The position numbers were made by a program, and so were the translations under genes. Below the pieces are notes generated by a model, which saw only the letters and a list, made by a program, of their open reading frames with translations, was not told the DNA's origin and did not search any database. From Trebouxia sp. TZW2008 (taxonomy: Eukaryota; Chlorophyta; Trebouxiophyceae; Trebouxiales; Trebouxiaceae), in NCBI GenBank assembly GCA_002118135.1, contig BDIU01000367.1, forward strand, positions 1 to 34,392: a stretch of 34,392 nt of DNA, written 5' to 3'. Shown here piece by piece: positions 1 to 10,564 of this stretch; position 1 is the first letter of the stretch, and every line of letters starts with the position of its first letter.

Positions 1-1629
1 AGTTTTTGTCAAATGTAAAGCACAACCGTGAGGTGTCAAATGCCCACTCTATAGGCTTCCACAGAGGCAACCCATTCTTGACATCATTGATGTTATCAAA
101 TCCAAGCAAGTGAACATACTCAGACCATTCCCACTTGAACAAATGGGAGCCAATGACTGTAGAGGATGGCAGGACAGCATTGGTGAGCAGACACCAACAC
201 TTGCTACCTTGCAAAGCTCCATAGCCGCATTTGACACTGTTGCTGAAAAGTTGTGCCCCAGGATCGGTTTTGCGCGTCACCTTCCCCTCAGTGTACATAA
301 ATCTGTCCAGCTGTAGCGCACTGTGAACTTGAAACAGACTCTTGATCTCATTCAAAGCCAGCAGGACTTCATTAAAGGCACCTGCATAACACAGTGTATT
401 GCAGTTTGCTATGCTGAACAGTAAGCATTCACCTAAAAAGGGCTTTGCAAACACAGCTTCCCAAGTGGAATGCATGAAGCACATCGCAAAAGACATGGGT
501 TGCCTGTGCTTCCAAGCTGCTGAAGGGCAGCTTGCATAAGCTTAGTCAGCTGCATCAACCAGCTGCTGATGCCAGAATAAGGTTGACAAAAGAAATGTGC
601 AATAGACCATCATACCTAGGCGTTTTTGACATATGTCAATGTGAATTGCAATCCACAGGCAGATAGACTGTGTTTGATGTGGTACGTTGCGCTCACTCAA
701 TGCTTGCAATCTACACATCAGCTGCTGGAACCATGAGTCAATCAGGCTGTATTGGTCAAGGTTTAGAAGACATGAACTAGCCTCGGGCACAAGCTTGCAC
801 ACGCTTTGTGAGACACGGTTCCAGCCCAAGTGAGCAGCAAAATTGAAAGGCTGATGAGCGGGACCTTTGAGAGGCAGCGCATGTCGTTTTGTGCAACTCT
901 TCAGATTACTGCAGCAGATCCGACAAAGTGCTCATTATCCAGCTGGGAATGCATTGTGAAGTCGCTGTGCTCACAGATGCTGCAAGTAGGTGTTAACTTG
1001 TCACACAATGATAAAATAGAGGACTGCTTGGCTGGTGCCTGTGACTGAGCAATGATGTTGCCAGCATGAACTGGGTTCTCGACGCATGCAATGAAGATAC
1101 TGAGCATGCTACTCAGACAAGCCTAGGTATGCATTCTCACTCTGTTGCAGGAACTAGCAGCTAAGCAGACAGCACGCTGCATGTTGGTGATGTGGTTTAC
1201 CCAGCAATGTGGACAAGACATGTCAAGTATCAGATGCTAGACTTCCGGCCGGGTGCAGTTGTGTGCTGTAAGGGGCTACACAGATGTTGCACAAGAACGA
1301 ACTGAGCCTGGCCTGAAACAAGCTCAACAGGCTGCATCAACCTGCTGATAATGCTCTGTAAAGTCACTGTACATATGCATGAGCACATGGCAAGTGTTGC
1401 TGTAGGCCAATTGATCACCTGTACCGAAAGCACTGGCTTTGATGTCGTCAGCGTGCAGCTCTAGCAGACCAGCAGAGATTAAGATGTGCTTGCTGGCATT
1501 TGAAAGCTGCCGTGAAGTTCTAATGTCCTTTTGCCACAATGCGTCCGCATACTGAGCATACTCTGGGTCAAGATTGTCTAGGAAAGCCGCTAATTCTGCT
1601 ACATTTCCGAAGCGAGCGATGCTTGACAT
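1..1629 (-). CDS. Partial gene: SAM-like N-terminus plus HNH_2-like domain protein
   Basis: Four exons join in phase on the minus strand: 1629-1419, 979-910, 710-616 and 381-1, the last running off the window, so at least 252 residues are visible and the C-terminus is missing. Residues about 10-60 (AELAAFLDNLDPEYAQYADA onward) resemble a SAM-type helical domain, but weakly. Residues 187-248 look like an HNH_2-type fold: CWCLLTNA, then GSHLFKWEW, then NDVKNGLPLWKPIEWAFD, which follows the family pattern C-x2-TG...HI...NGL.L...I...FD. The first His and the Asn-Gly are present, but the usual His before the final Phe-Asp is Glu, so nuclease activity is doubtful. Known: HNH_2 domains occur in many uncharacterised fungal and algal proteins. 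Inferred: the start at 1629, chosen because it precedes the SAM-like exon and gives consistent phases. It lies downstream of ATG9 on the same strand. The function is unknown. Confidence 0.5.
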
Positions 1630-3141
1630 CCTACGTGGACAACGCAAGTGATGTTCATTAGTCCCACAAGATGTGCTTCTGCCGATCACAGCACTTGCGG
1701 AGTTGACATGCAGAAGCAGAACTGCATTGGTATAAGGTACATAGAGCTTTGAGATCATCAGCAACTTTGTGCAGACAAGGATGAAGGAATCAGCAGAGCC
1801 AACCTGGTGCTTTTGGCTTGCTAACACAAAATGCCCTGTTGTACTTCCTGCCTGTTCAGCCGCACAATGGACACAGTGGCACTTTGTTTCAGGGACTATA
1901 AGCTGCCTTTGAACCTGTGCAGCTGAATTTTGCACCCTGCAACAGACCTTGGATTGTGCAGCAAGCAGCCATGAAAGTGGTACACTGCAGTGACAAGACA
2001 CACTGTCATTGCACAGCCGTCACGAGTCCGCAACACAGACTGTTTCACTGAGCATAATGCAACAGTATGCAAACTGTAAGTCTTGGTAGCTTCGCTCACT
2101 TGCAGGCATCGACTGCAGACCAGCGGGGCAATAGGCTATCTGCGGATGGTTTGCGCCTTGTCTTGCTGTAAATATGCGGACTCTTGATGCCAGTTCTTGA
2201 GGGGCGCCACCGATGGTTGCGGTCTTCAGCTTGTGGCAGGCCTGGCAGAGAGACCCACCGATACTTCGTTACAGCATAGCCACGCGTTGCGCTGTAGGAG
2301 CACGCACAACCACCTGCTTGTTGTGGCTCGACTACGGAAGCGTGTAAACAAAGGGCTCCTTCGTTGTTGTTGAACGAGCGATGCTGTTGGAGCAACCGCG
2401 TGTTCGTCCTGGTCGTACGAGAGAAAAGAGAGAGAATTTTACAAGTTCTGGCCAGCCTATGATCGCACAGGCGGACATGGTTCCGGAGCAGCAGTTTCAG
2501 TCAGCACGTTCATGTCTCGTGACGTGAATCGTTTGCGAGCAGTTGTTCTAAACTCGGGGTTGGGGCCCGGAGTTTACAGGCATGCAATAAATGACAGCAG
2601 TCGTTGCAGCAGCCTCTTTTCAGCTAGTGACAGGGCTGAAGAAAAACTGCTGAACTTGTTTGTCAGCTGGCTGAGCACGAAAACTTGATCAGTGCTTTGA
2701 GCCAGAGAAACGTCTGCAGCATTGCAGTATAGCAGTAAGGTAGGCAAGGACAAGAAGCTTACCAGGTTTGTACGCCAGTTCGTCAATGCAAGCTTCAATA
2801 TCCTGCTTGCGCAACTCCTCAGCGATGCACAAACTTTGAAACAGCATACACTTGACAATCCAGCAATTGTACATTAACGTCACAGCTCCCACGGAACTTT
2901 CAACTAACTATAAGTCGATTAGAGCGCAGCAGCGTCTTGTGATTTAAGGCAAAAGATGCCCCATTTGCCACTGTCATGCGCTCATGCGAGTTGATACCTC
3001 TGCTTGTTTGATACATAGTACTGACAATACTGCAAACTTCATCATACCACAACATGCCCTGCATCTGGCTATACAGCAAAGAATGTACACGTCAGTCCAG
3101 AACCAGGGTTGTCGTCATGAGACACATTGTGGTACAAGTTC
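1630..3141. other. Intergenic region between ATG9 and the HNH-like gene
   Basis: No gene is supported here with confidence. Long minus-strand open frames at 1630-2395 have no recognisable domain and end without matching splice sites. The stretch at about 2100-2560 is more GC-rich than its surroundings and could hold the promoter and 5' leader of the minus-strand HNH-like gene. One short exon-like frame is listed separately. Confidence 0.5.
2765..2876 (-). other. Exon-like open frame, unassigned
   Basis: A minus-strand frame begins with an ATG near 2876 and reads through LCIAEELRKQDIEACIDEL before a strong GTAAGC donor following AAACCTG. The charged, helical residue pattern and the good donor look like coding sequence, but I could find neither a convincing upstream nor a downstream partner exon. 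It could be an unannotated small gene or a pseudo-exon. The family is not recognised. Confidence 0.25.
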
Positions 3142-6100
3142 TTACAGTAAGTACACAGGCCCAGATCCATCCGTGCTGTTTCCAGCTGAAGCACCTAAGA
3201 ACGACATTTCGTTGGACATCTGTGCACGTGACCGACTTGGTAATGGAGGCTTTCGGAATTCACGCTTCCTCTGGCCTGTCGAGTTGCTTTGAGCATCAGA
3301 GCTGCTGCCAGTCCTTGCTTGCAACAGACTGCGGTCATCAGGGGGACTAGACAATGGAGATCCATGTTGCCTTGAGCCTGCCCATGTTGCTCTCTCTGGT
3401 ATCTGCAAAGGGGATTGCTGTTGGGCACCTTGAAGGGGTACTGCCCCTTCGAAAGGCAACTCTGGCTGCTCAAAGGGCAAATTTGAAGGGTCAAAAGGGA
3501 CGCCGGACTGCTGTGGTGCATACTCATCTTCTTGCCATTGCTCAGAGTTCGGCGATGACAGCGAAGGGGCCTGCGAGTGAAGCTGTTGTTGCTCTTCTTC
3601 AAGCCTCTTGAGCACAGGCCCTTGCATCTGCTGACGCTTTTGCTCTTCATAGAAACTCTGCAGGCGAAATGAACAATACAGCTTTTGATATGCTCTTTTC
3701 AACATTCGGCACGCAACTTGCGCCCAGTAAGTTATGCCTCATGCAAAAAGCCCGTTGCAGCCATCCTTGCCCAAATTAACCCAAATGCATGCGCTCAACA
3801 GGCAATGCATACGCCAAATATTCCTCAAAATTTCGCTTAATATGCAGCAAATGACCCAGGCTTTTGAACTTGGCTGTGTCAAGCATACGTCCTGAGCAAT
3901 AACAGCCAACTCCTCACGAACAAGTATGACAGCAGCACCAAAAGAGACTAACCTGCAGCATGAGTTGCTTGTAAGCAAGCGAGTTATGACACGACGGCTC
4001 CAGAGACATTCCAAAGTGACTGGCTGCCATTTGCACTTGGCTGGCCATCAAGCTAGCGCTGCCCTGCTGGTGATGACTTGATGAGCCAGGCCTGTTGGCA
4101 TGTAGCCCCGAGGCTGATGCAGACATGCCCCTGCTGGGGGTGGCCAAAGCTGAGGGGGGCCGGCTTGGGGTCCAGGCAGGGGTGGCCGCATGATAGCTGC
4201 TCCTTGCACCTGCATCGAGACCAGCTGTGTCAACCAAAGGGACGCACAAACGCATAAATGACTTGCTTTGCTGGTGTTTATCAGTCACTAGCTGTATCAC
4301 ATGGTGCCAGATTCTCACTGTGTGTGTGTATGACAGAGGCGGTTTGCTATAGCACAGGGCATAAGCAAGACCTGCAAGCAGCAATTGCTTGCCATGCACA
4401 GTACAGGCATGCTGGGTGGCAAAGCCGTGCTGGTACAAGCTATCTGCAGACAACCACAGACAACACAGGCAATCATCAGCAGCACAAGCAAAGAGGCTGA
4501 CCATGCGCAGCAGAGGCATGCTGCTATAGGCTGGTAAAGGGGTAGTGGGGGGAGGGGCCAAGGGGTGCCTGGGGTGCACAATCTCAACATATCTCAGGCA
4601 ATCATCAGTAGCACAAGCCAAAAAATGCTCACCATGCACTGCAGAGGCATGCTGGGTGGCAGGGCCATGCTGGTATAGGCTGGTGAAGGGGTAGTGGGGG
4701 GAGGGGGCCAGGGGGTGGCTAGGGTCCAGGGAGGCTAGCATCTGCTTGGCAGCTGCTGCAGGCTCCCAAGTTGGGTAGGTGCAAACGAAGCTCAGGAAGG
4801 ACTTCTCCATTTTGCCTTGCCTGCTGCGAGAAGCCTGCACTAAGCAAGGGAGATCTTGAGGGTGTTTGTTTATTTTTGGTCCCTTTTTGCAAGTAGTGCT
4901 GCAATTCTTGTGGACTGCTGGTCTGGGCTGACTGAGCATCGAGCAATCATAACACACAATGCATAAACCTGCCAAACGCATCACCGGAAGCATCTGTCAC
5001 AAGCGTCATAAGGTCAGGCTGCAAAAATGACTCAAAGCAATGCAGTGCTTGAAGCGTTGGCACGCTCACAGCTCATTTACAGGCGCAGGGCATGTTACGC
5101 TTGACATTGCAATAAAGCTGCATTTGTTGGTTGTATGCTGTGATCAGTGACCTACTCCAGGGCAAGATCTGCAAATGCAATCTTGCAATCTGTTGCAAGC
5201 ACAGTATTTGACATATTACCTTTGGGCAGTGCGTGAGGGCGCCATACTTGCTGTTGCCATGCTTCTCAAAGTCAAAGTTGGCCAGGCTGCAGATGTCACC
5301 CACGCCTTCCACAAACACGGTGTGCTCCCGTACAAAGTCCAGGATGGCGTGAGTGCACTCCGGCAGGGAGAAGTACAGCACAAAGGGCGTCAACACGATG
5401 CTGGCCATCTCCTCCAGAAACAGACTGGCCTGCAAACAGTAGACCAGCTGACAAACATTTGACAAAAAGAAAATATACAAAAACAGGATGGCATGGGTGA
5501 ACACTGGCAGGGAGAAGTACAGCACAAAGGGGTGGAGCACAATGCTGGCCATCTCCTCCAGAAACAGGCTGGCCTGCAAGCAATGCACCCGCCTTAGCAT
5601 ACACAAGTTAAACACAGTGTGCTCGTGCACAAAGTCCAGGATTGGCGTGGGTGCACTCTGGCAGGGAGAAGTACAGCACAGAGGGCGTCAGCACGATGCT
5701 GGTCATCTCCTCAAGAAATAGGCTGGCCTGCAAGCAGCGCCTAGCCTTGGCGCACACTGGACAGAAGGAGAGGAAGGAGTTGATATACAGCAAGAGAGAC
5801 AGGCAGGCACAGACAGACAGACAAGCAGATGGACAAACAGACAGACAGACGGGTGGACAGACAGCTGACAGATAACCCAGAGATGAGTTCAATTGCTTGC
5901 ATCTAAAAAAAGACACATCTAAAAGAAGACAAACGGGCAGGCAGGCCAGCAGAGAAACAGACATGTCCACAGATCATAGGAACAGACATGTGTATCCAAC
6001 AGAAATGCCCATGCAGGCAAGAAACTAGATGCAGGTTTCATTCAGGTGCCTGATCATCAATGTCAATGCAGAAAGACTTTGTCAATGATAAAGTACCTTG

Positions 6101-9100
6101 AAGGGGAAGAGGGCCTGGAAGTTGTGGTGGACCTCGCGGGTATGGGCGCGGCCCCTCCAATGCCTAGGCAGGTAGTGCGTGTGCGCCACCACTTCCAGCA
6201 GCGCCAGCTCAGCCTCAAAAGCCACACCAGGCTCTTGAATGAATGCCCTGCTGAGAGCCAGAATGATGCCCAGCACTGCTGCCCACCTGCACCAGGAAGG
6301 GGCCAGTCATCAGCCCCATTAAATCATGGCATTGACAGGCAAATGGTGCTGTGCTTGCTAGATGCTGACTTGTTGCGAGGGTGGTTCTCAACGAATGAAG
6401 GCCAGAGGGCATCTCGTGATGCCCAGCAAGAGCTTAGCTAGCAGTCAGTAGCAAAGACAGGCTCACCAAACAGGATTACACTAAATGTTGACATTCTGGC
6501 GGCCATGTTTATGCAACTTGAAGGCGCAGACTGCATGCATACTTTATACCTGTATGAAACTTGAATGACCAACTCTTGCTGTGACTGGCGATGGCAGCAA
6601 ACAGATTCCTGTCTGACTGATTGAAGTGCTCAGCGCTGGCACAATCAACAATGGCATGAGGCCTTCAGCAGCAGCATGGCAACGGCAAGGGGAGGCAACA
6701 CATACCAGACAACATGTCGACCAAACAAATCCCGCTCCAGCAGGAAATCATCCATCAGCGTCATGAACAGCAGCAAGGCTGCAAAGCTGCCAGCAATGAA
6801 GGACACGAAGTTGGCCAGATGAGTCAGGGCTGGTGATGGGAATTGCTGTAGGTACTTCTCTGCAGCCTTATGACTAGAATCCAGCCTGCACACACAACAT
6901 GAAGCTTTGGACTCAAGACAGCTTGCAGTGGTTGTGAGCAAGATCAAACATGCTGCACACAGCATGGACCTTTGCATGAAATTATGCAAGCCTGTGAGAT
7001 GACCGGGGTCCTAAAGGCTGTTGCTGATGAGCTACATGACCTTCAAAATTGACTCCCAAACCCTGCCAGACTATGATTGTGCAACAATCTAGACCAAACA
7101 TGCACAGAAGCAGCACCATGCTATAACATGGCAACACAATGTCAGGGATGCAGTGTATTGCCAAGTCAAACACTAAATATGGATTGCAGGCTGCAGATCA
7201 CATAAGCAGTACCTGCCACAGATACAGTCCGGCAGCTCAACCAAATCAAGCTCACACATTGTCAATTCGATCAGCAGTTTGCTGGGAACCGAGGCAGTGT
7301 CTGTGGCAGATGTAATGCAGCAGCACATTGAACTCATGCATGCAACGTAGGCCAGGCCTGACCAGAGCCTTGGCCCAATGCACACAGGATGCTTAAGCAG
7401 CTTGCAATGGCAGCAAAGTGCAGCAACACAGACAGTACCTGTGGCAGATGTAGTGTGGCAGCTCATTGACTTCGCGCCAGTAAGCCAGGCCTGACCAGCA
7501 GCGGGCTCCAATGCAAACAAGATCTATCAGCAGCTTGCAATGGCAGCAAAGTGCAGCAACATAGCTAGTACCTGTGGCGGATGTAGTGGGGCAGCTCATT
7601 GAACTCACGCATGCGCCAGTAGGCAAGACCTGACCAACGGCGGGCTCCGATGCTGCTGGGGTGATGGTAGAACTTCTCAGCGTTGCGCATGAAGAAGTAG
7701 ATGAGCAGGAAGACCATGAGGAATGGTGACACCAGCAGGTTGCATAATGCTGCCCGCCTACACAACATCACAACAGGCAATGACGTTAAATCACCTTTAC
7801 TGCACACAGTCACAATGCACGAGGCATAATGCTGCTGGCCTGCACCATATAAGGCAACGATGTTGAGTTGCCTTTATTGCACACAAGTACAAAAGCAAAT
7901 TGCACATGTCTGCCTGCCTGGACAGCAGCAGGCAATGATGTTGAACTGCCTTTTCTGTGCACACTCACAAACGCAAGTTGCGTAGAGCTGCCTGTCTGCG
8001 CAACACCAGGCAATGATGCCACATTGCCTGGTGTTGCGCAGTCAAACCAGCAGGTTGCATGGTGCTGCACAACACTAGGCAGTGATGTCAAATTGCCTGT
8101 ACTGCACAGTCACAACAGCAGCTAGCAAAATGCTACTTCACCTGCACAACACTAGGCAATAATTCAGGGTCTGAACAGCAGCTAGTAGAGTGCCGCTCCA
8201 ACTGCACAACAGTAAGCAATCACTTCAGATTGCCTTTTCAGCACACAGTAACAAAGCACTTTGCATAGAGCTGCCCTCCTTGCAAGTGCTGCGACCATGC
8301 AAGTCTAACTGTGCAGAGTAGAGCAGATCTTGAATGACGCTCCTGCGACAAGAAGGGTATGATCTGAAATCTGCTCTACTCTGCAAAACTGGGCTAACAT
8401 GGTCCTGACATGTCGGAGGCAGGTTCATAGTGAGCAACTGCAGCCCTGGGTTTTTTGCTCTGTCCAAAAGCTGACCCACAGTTTGAAGTCTCCAAGTCTG
8501 TCAAGGCGCAGCAACAAATAAACACAGACCGATCACATGCAAGAAAACGGTCTCATCTCTAAGCACCTGGTCTGCCATCAGAGACAATTGGCCAGATAGA
8601 TATACAATGAGGGCCTTGTACCGTCAAAATTGCAAGCTGCTGTTTAGGAAGCAGTGTTCTGGGCTGGTTGAGGTACAATGGCTTGCAAAGTACTCCGCAA
8701 CTTTTGAGACAGTTCCTTTTTTGTATCATCAGCCTTACAACGGCGTTTTCAACACACCTGAAACGCCTCTGCAGTGCTTTTGCATCCAGCAGAAAAGCTG
8801 GCTTCAGCTTGAAGTCCTCTCCGAACATGTAATCCAGCAAACACCAGTGCAGGTTCCACTCCAAGGTCTTTGTCAGCATGAACTTCTTGCGGAGGCCAAA
8901 GCAAGGCGTGCCCACGTGCAGAGCCAGCACGCCCTTGTTCAGCATGCCTATTAGGTAGTTCTCCTTCCGCATGATGCGTGACACCACGTCATGCTCTGTC
9001 AGGTCACGCACTACGCACAGGCGAGTTGTGTTCTGCACCTGCAAACATTAAGACAAGCATCTGCACCCAATGCCGGGGAAGACAGTCACACCACTACTCC

Positions 9101-10564
9101 ACTCGAGGGGATGGAGTGACATTGATGGAAGTCCACAGAGTGATTTGCATTGGTTCCGTGATGGAAATAGGCTCTCGAAAATCCATCGCAACAGGTGGAC
9201 CGCTGTTCAGAGCATGATGAAGGTGCTGATGCACAACAAAGCCAAGGGCTTCATCGGCAGAGCACAGTAGCACATTACTGGGGTTACATGCCATTCCAAG
9301 CTGCATCACCAAGACAGGAGGCCAAAGCAGTTGACTCATTAGCTGGCCTCTGTCAAGAGGAGTAGCCTCGATGCAAGTAAGTGCAATGACCTGCCAAGCT
9401 GCTTGCAAGGCACTTCAAATGCTGTGCAGGGCTTACATTGACAATCCTCTTGGCCACTTCTGGCCAGGTGACAGTTTTGAGCTGGCTTTCTGACAGACCC
9501 AGCTTGTGGGTGGTGAAATGCCGCACATCTGCAGCTGCATGGATGTCCCTGACAGCATGCCCCAAGCTGTACAGCCAGTAAATGGAAAAGATAGCCAGGT
9601 AGATGACACACATACAGTTCCAAGCTGTCGCACCCTTTGCAAATGGGTGGTAATCAATGACCACCTGCACAGACCCACAACCTTGTCGTCTACCACATGA
9701 ACTTGCTTTCTCAGCGCAAGAATGCTGTGCCCACAGTCAGCAAGCCTGTTGCAATGGGCATGTGGTGTGAGTTCAGTATCTGCACACATCTGGCCATGCA
9801 ATGATGTCTAATGATGACTTGGTTGAACAGCGCCCCAATCACACCAGCTCATGCAAATGTTCGTAATGTGAAATGTTGAACAACATGAGGCGCAAGTCAC
9901 ACGGCAACACCAGCCTGTCATATCTTGTCAGCTGACGTTGTTCTGTATGCATCAAAACTCAAGCATACTGCGGCAAGTCATGCAGGAACCCGGTGAAGTC
10001 CACTGATGCACAGAATAGACAGGTCATAGAGACCAGAGTTCAGGCTGACCTCTGCAATGTCACAGGTGCCCTCAACTACACACTGGCTCTGCAGTGCCCG
10101 CCACTTGACTGAAAGCAGCAGGAACCCAGAGAAGACAACAGTGAACGCCAACGCCAGAACATTCAGGCTTCGGGCTGCCAATATCACACCAAACCCCTTT
10201 TCTTCATAGTACCTGCAACAAAGCTGCTGCTGATGCCAAGGCATAAGTCAAAACAGCAGAACACTTGTAAATCTCATGCATCTGTGTCCCAAGTCAAAGG
10301 GCAGAGCAGCATGCTGCATACCTGTACACTCTGGTAAAGAATTGGTCAAGATTTTGAATGCCGCCCCATTCATAGTGTTCTGAGCTGAACAAGTCTGGCG
10401 ATTGTGAGGCTTCTCCAGGCTGACTGCAGCACAACAGAGACCTTGTGAATGAATGCAGGTCTGCCATGTGCCTTGCTGCAGTACCGCCAAGGCTTGCTTG
10501 ACTCAGACCTTGGCAAGGTCTCGTATGCAAAGTCCGCACTGTTGATGGGGTCAGCGTTCCTCAT
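3142..10564 (-). CDS. ATG9: Autophagy-related protein 9 (ATG9), lipid scramblase, 13 exons
   Basis: Minus-strand exons: 10564-10509, 10423-10322, 10212-10050, 9664-9437, 9038-8758, 7757-7572, 6885-6706, 6286-6097, 5429-5220, 5018-4969, 4823-about 4633, 4224-3953, 3657-3142. They sum to 875 codons including the stop, with every phase matching. ATG9 is the transmembrane scramblase of autophagic vesicles. Recognisable blocks in order: NLDQFFTRVYRYYEEKGFG, FSIYWLY, LTEHDVVSRIMRKENYLIGM, TKTLEWNLHWCLLD, HPSSIGARRWSGLAYWRMRE, HTHYLPRHWRG, LFLEEMASIVLTPFVLYFSL, VEGVGDICSLANFDFEKHGN, and QGKMEKSFLSF of plant ATG9. Hydrophobic segments lie in exons 3, 4, 6, 7 and 8. The C-terminal exon is Gln/Ser/Pro-rich and probably disordered. 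Length is close to the plant protein. The 56-nt first exon is the least certain part; the exon 12 acceptor could instead be at 4209. The stop TAA overlaps a sequence resembling a donor (CT/GTAAGA). Several introns hold copies of neighbouring exon edges. Confidence 0.93.
4225..4632 (-). repeat. ATG9 intron 11: decayed copies of the exon 11 donor end
   Basis: Two extra copies of the end of exon 11 lie inside the following intron, at about 4502-4580 and 4380-4450. In the plus orientation all share GGCATGCTG followed by a variable stretch and GCTGGTAAAGGGGTAGTGGG or a close variant. The middle copy still has a donor-like ATG/GTCAGC; the far copy has changed to GCAAGC. The spacer between copies (CAGGCAATCATCAGTAGCAC) is repeated as well, so the unit covers both exon and intron sequence. 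Confidence 0.8.
5430..5735 (-). repeat. ATG9 intron 8: two extra copies of the start of exon 9
   Basis: Exon 9 begins at 5429 after TTTGCAG. Two further copies, each with its own TTGCAG-type acceptor, begin at 5573 and 5727. The spacings are 144 and 154 bases. Copy 5573 encodes LFLEEMASIVLHPFVLYFSL and then diverges after THAIL. Copy 5727 encodes LFLEEMTSIVLTPSVLYFSL and carries one inserted base after THA, which leads to a stop. Only the 5429 copy continues into the conserved VEGVGDICS segment. The frame is open from the tail of copy 5727 through copy 5573 into exon 9. Confidence 0.9.
5795..5875. repeat. GACA/CAGA tetranucleotide microsatellite
   Basis: Imperfect repeats of GACA and GGCA units lie in ATG9 intron 8, upstream of the duplicated exon 9 copies on the coding strand. 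They create Thr-Asp-Arg-Gln-rich open frames on the plus strand that are not genes. Confidence 0.85.
7190..7571 (-). repeat. ATG9 intron 6: three decayed copies of the exon 6 donor end
   Basis: Exon 6 ends at 7572 with codons for NELPHYIRHR and a GTACTAG donor. Copies of the last roughly 80 exon bases plus adjoining intron recur with ends near 7440, 7308 and 7211. The nearest copy reads GARCWSGLAYWREVNELPHY, loses two codons in frame and keeps the CACAG/GTACTG donor. The 48-base intron spacers at 7394-7440 and 7524-7571 are nearly identical, which points to recent duplication. The two farther copies are progressively more degraded. Confidence 0.88.
7758..8290 (-). repeat. ATG9 intron 5: about seven decayed copies of the exon 6 acceptor end
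   Basis: The exon 6 start reads, on the plus strand, CAGCAGGTTGCATAATGCTG followed by CCCGC and CTACACAAC of the intron. Diverged versions recur near 7828, 7902, 7980, 8050, 8118, 8182 and 8260, about 65-100 bases apart. Each is followed by an ACAACAxxAGGCAATGATG-like intron segment and TTGCCTxTxCTGCACA. Each unit therefore carries an acceptor region plus roughly 25 bases of exon. None retains a complete exon. Confidence 0.82.

Noticed and set aside
1630..2001. Long minus-strand open frame upstream of the SAM-like exon
   Set aside because: Only the part below 1629 looks coding; the remainder is Cys/His/Val-rich without domain similarity and the ATG at 1629 gives a good start.
2096..2395. Minus-strand 99-codon frame in a GC-rich stretch
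   Set aside because: No recognisable family and no partner exons; more likely promoter or leader sequence.
3354..3611. Plus-strand 85-codon frame
   Set aside because: Antisense of ATG9 exon 13.
5642..5875. Plus-strand frame rich in Thr-Asp-Arg-Gln
   Set aside because: Product of a GACA microsatellite and the antisense of the exon 9 copies.
7758..8290. CRISPR-like spaced repeats
   Set aside because: The units are diverged, have no constant-length spacers and derive from the start of ATG9 exon 6; the context is a eukaryotic intron.
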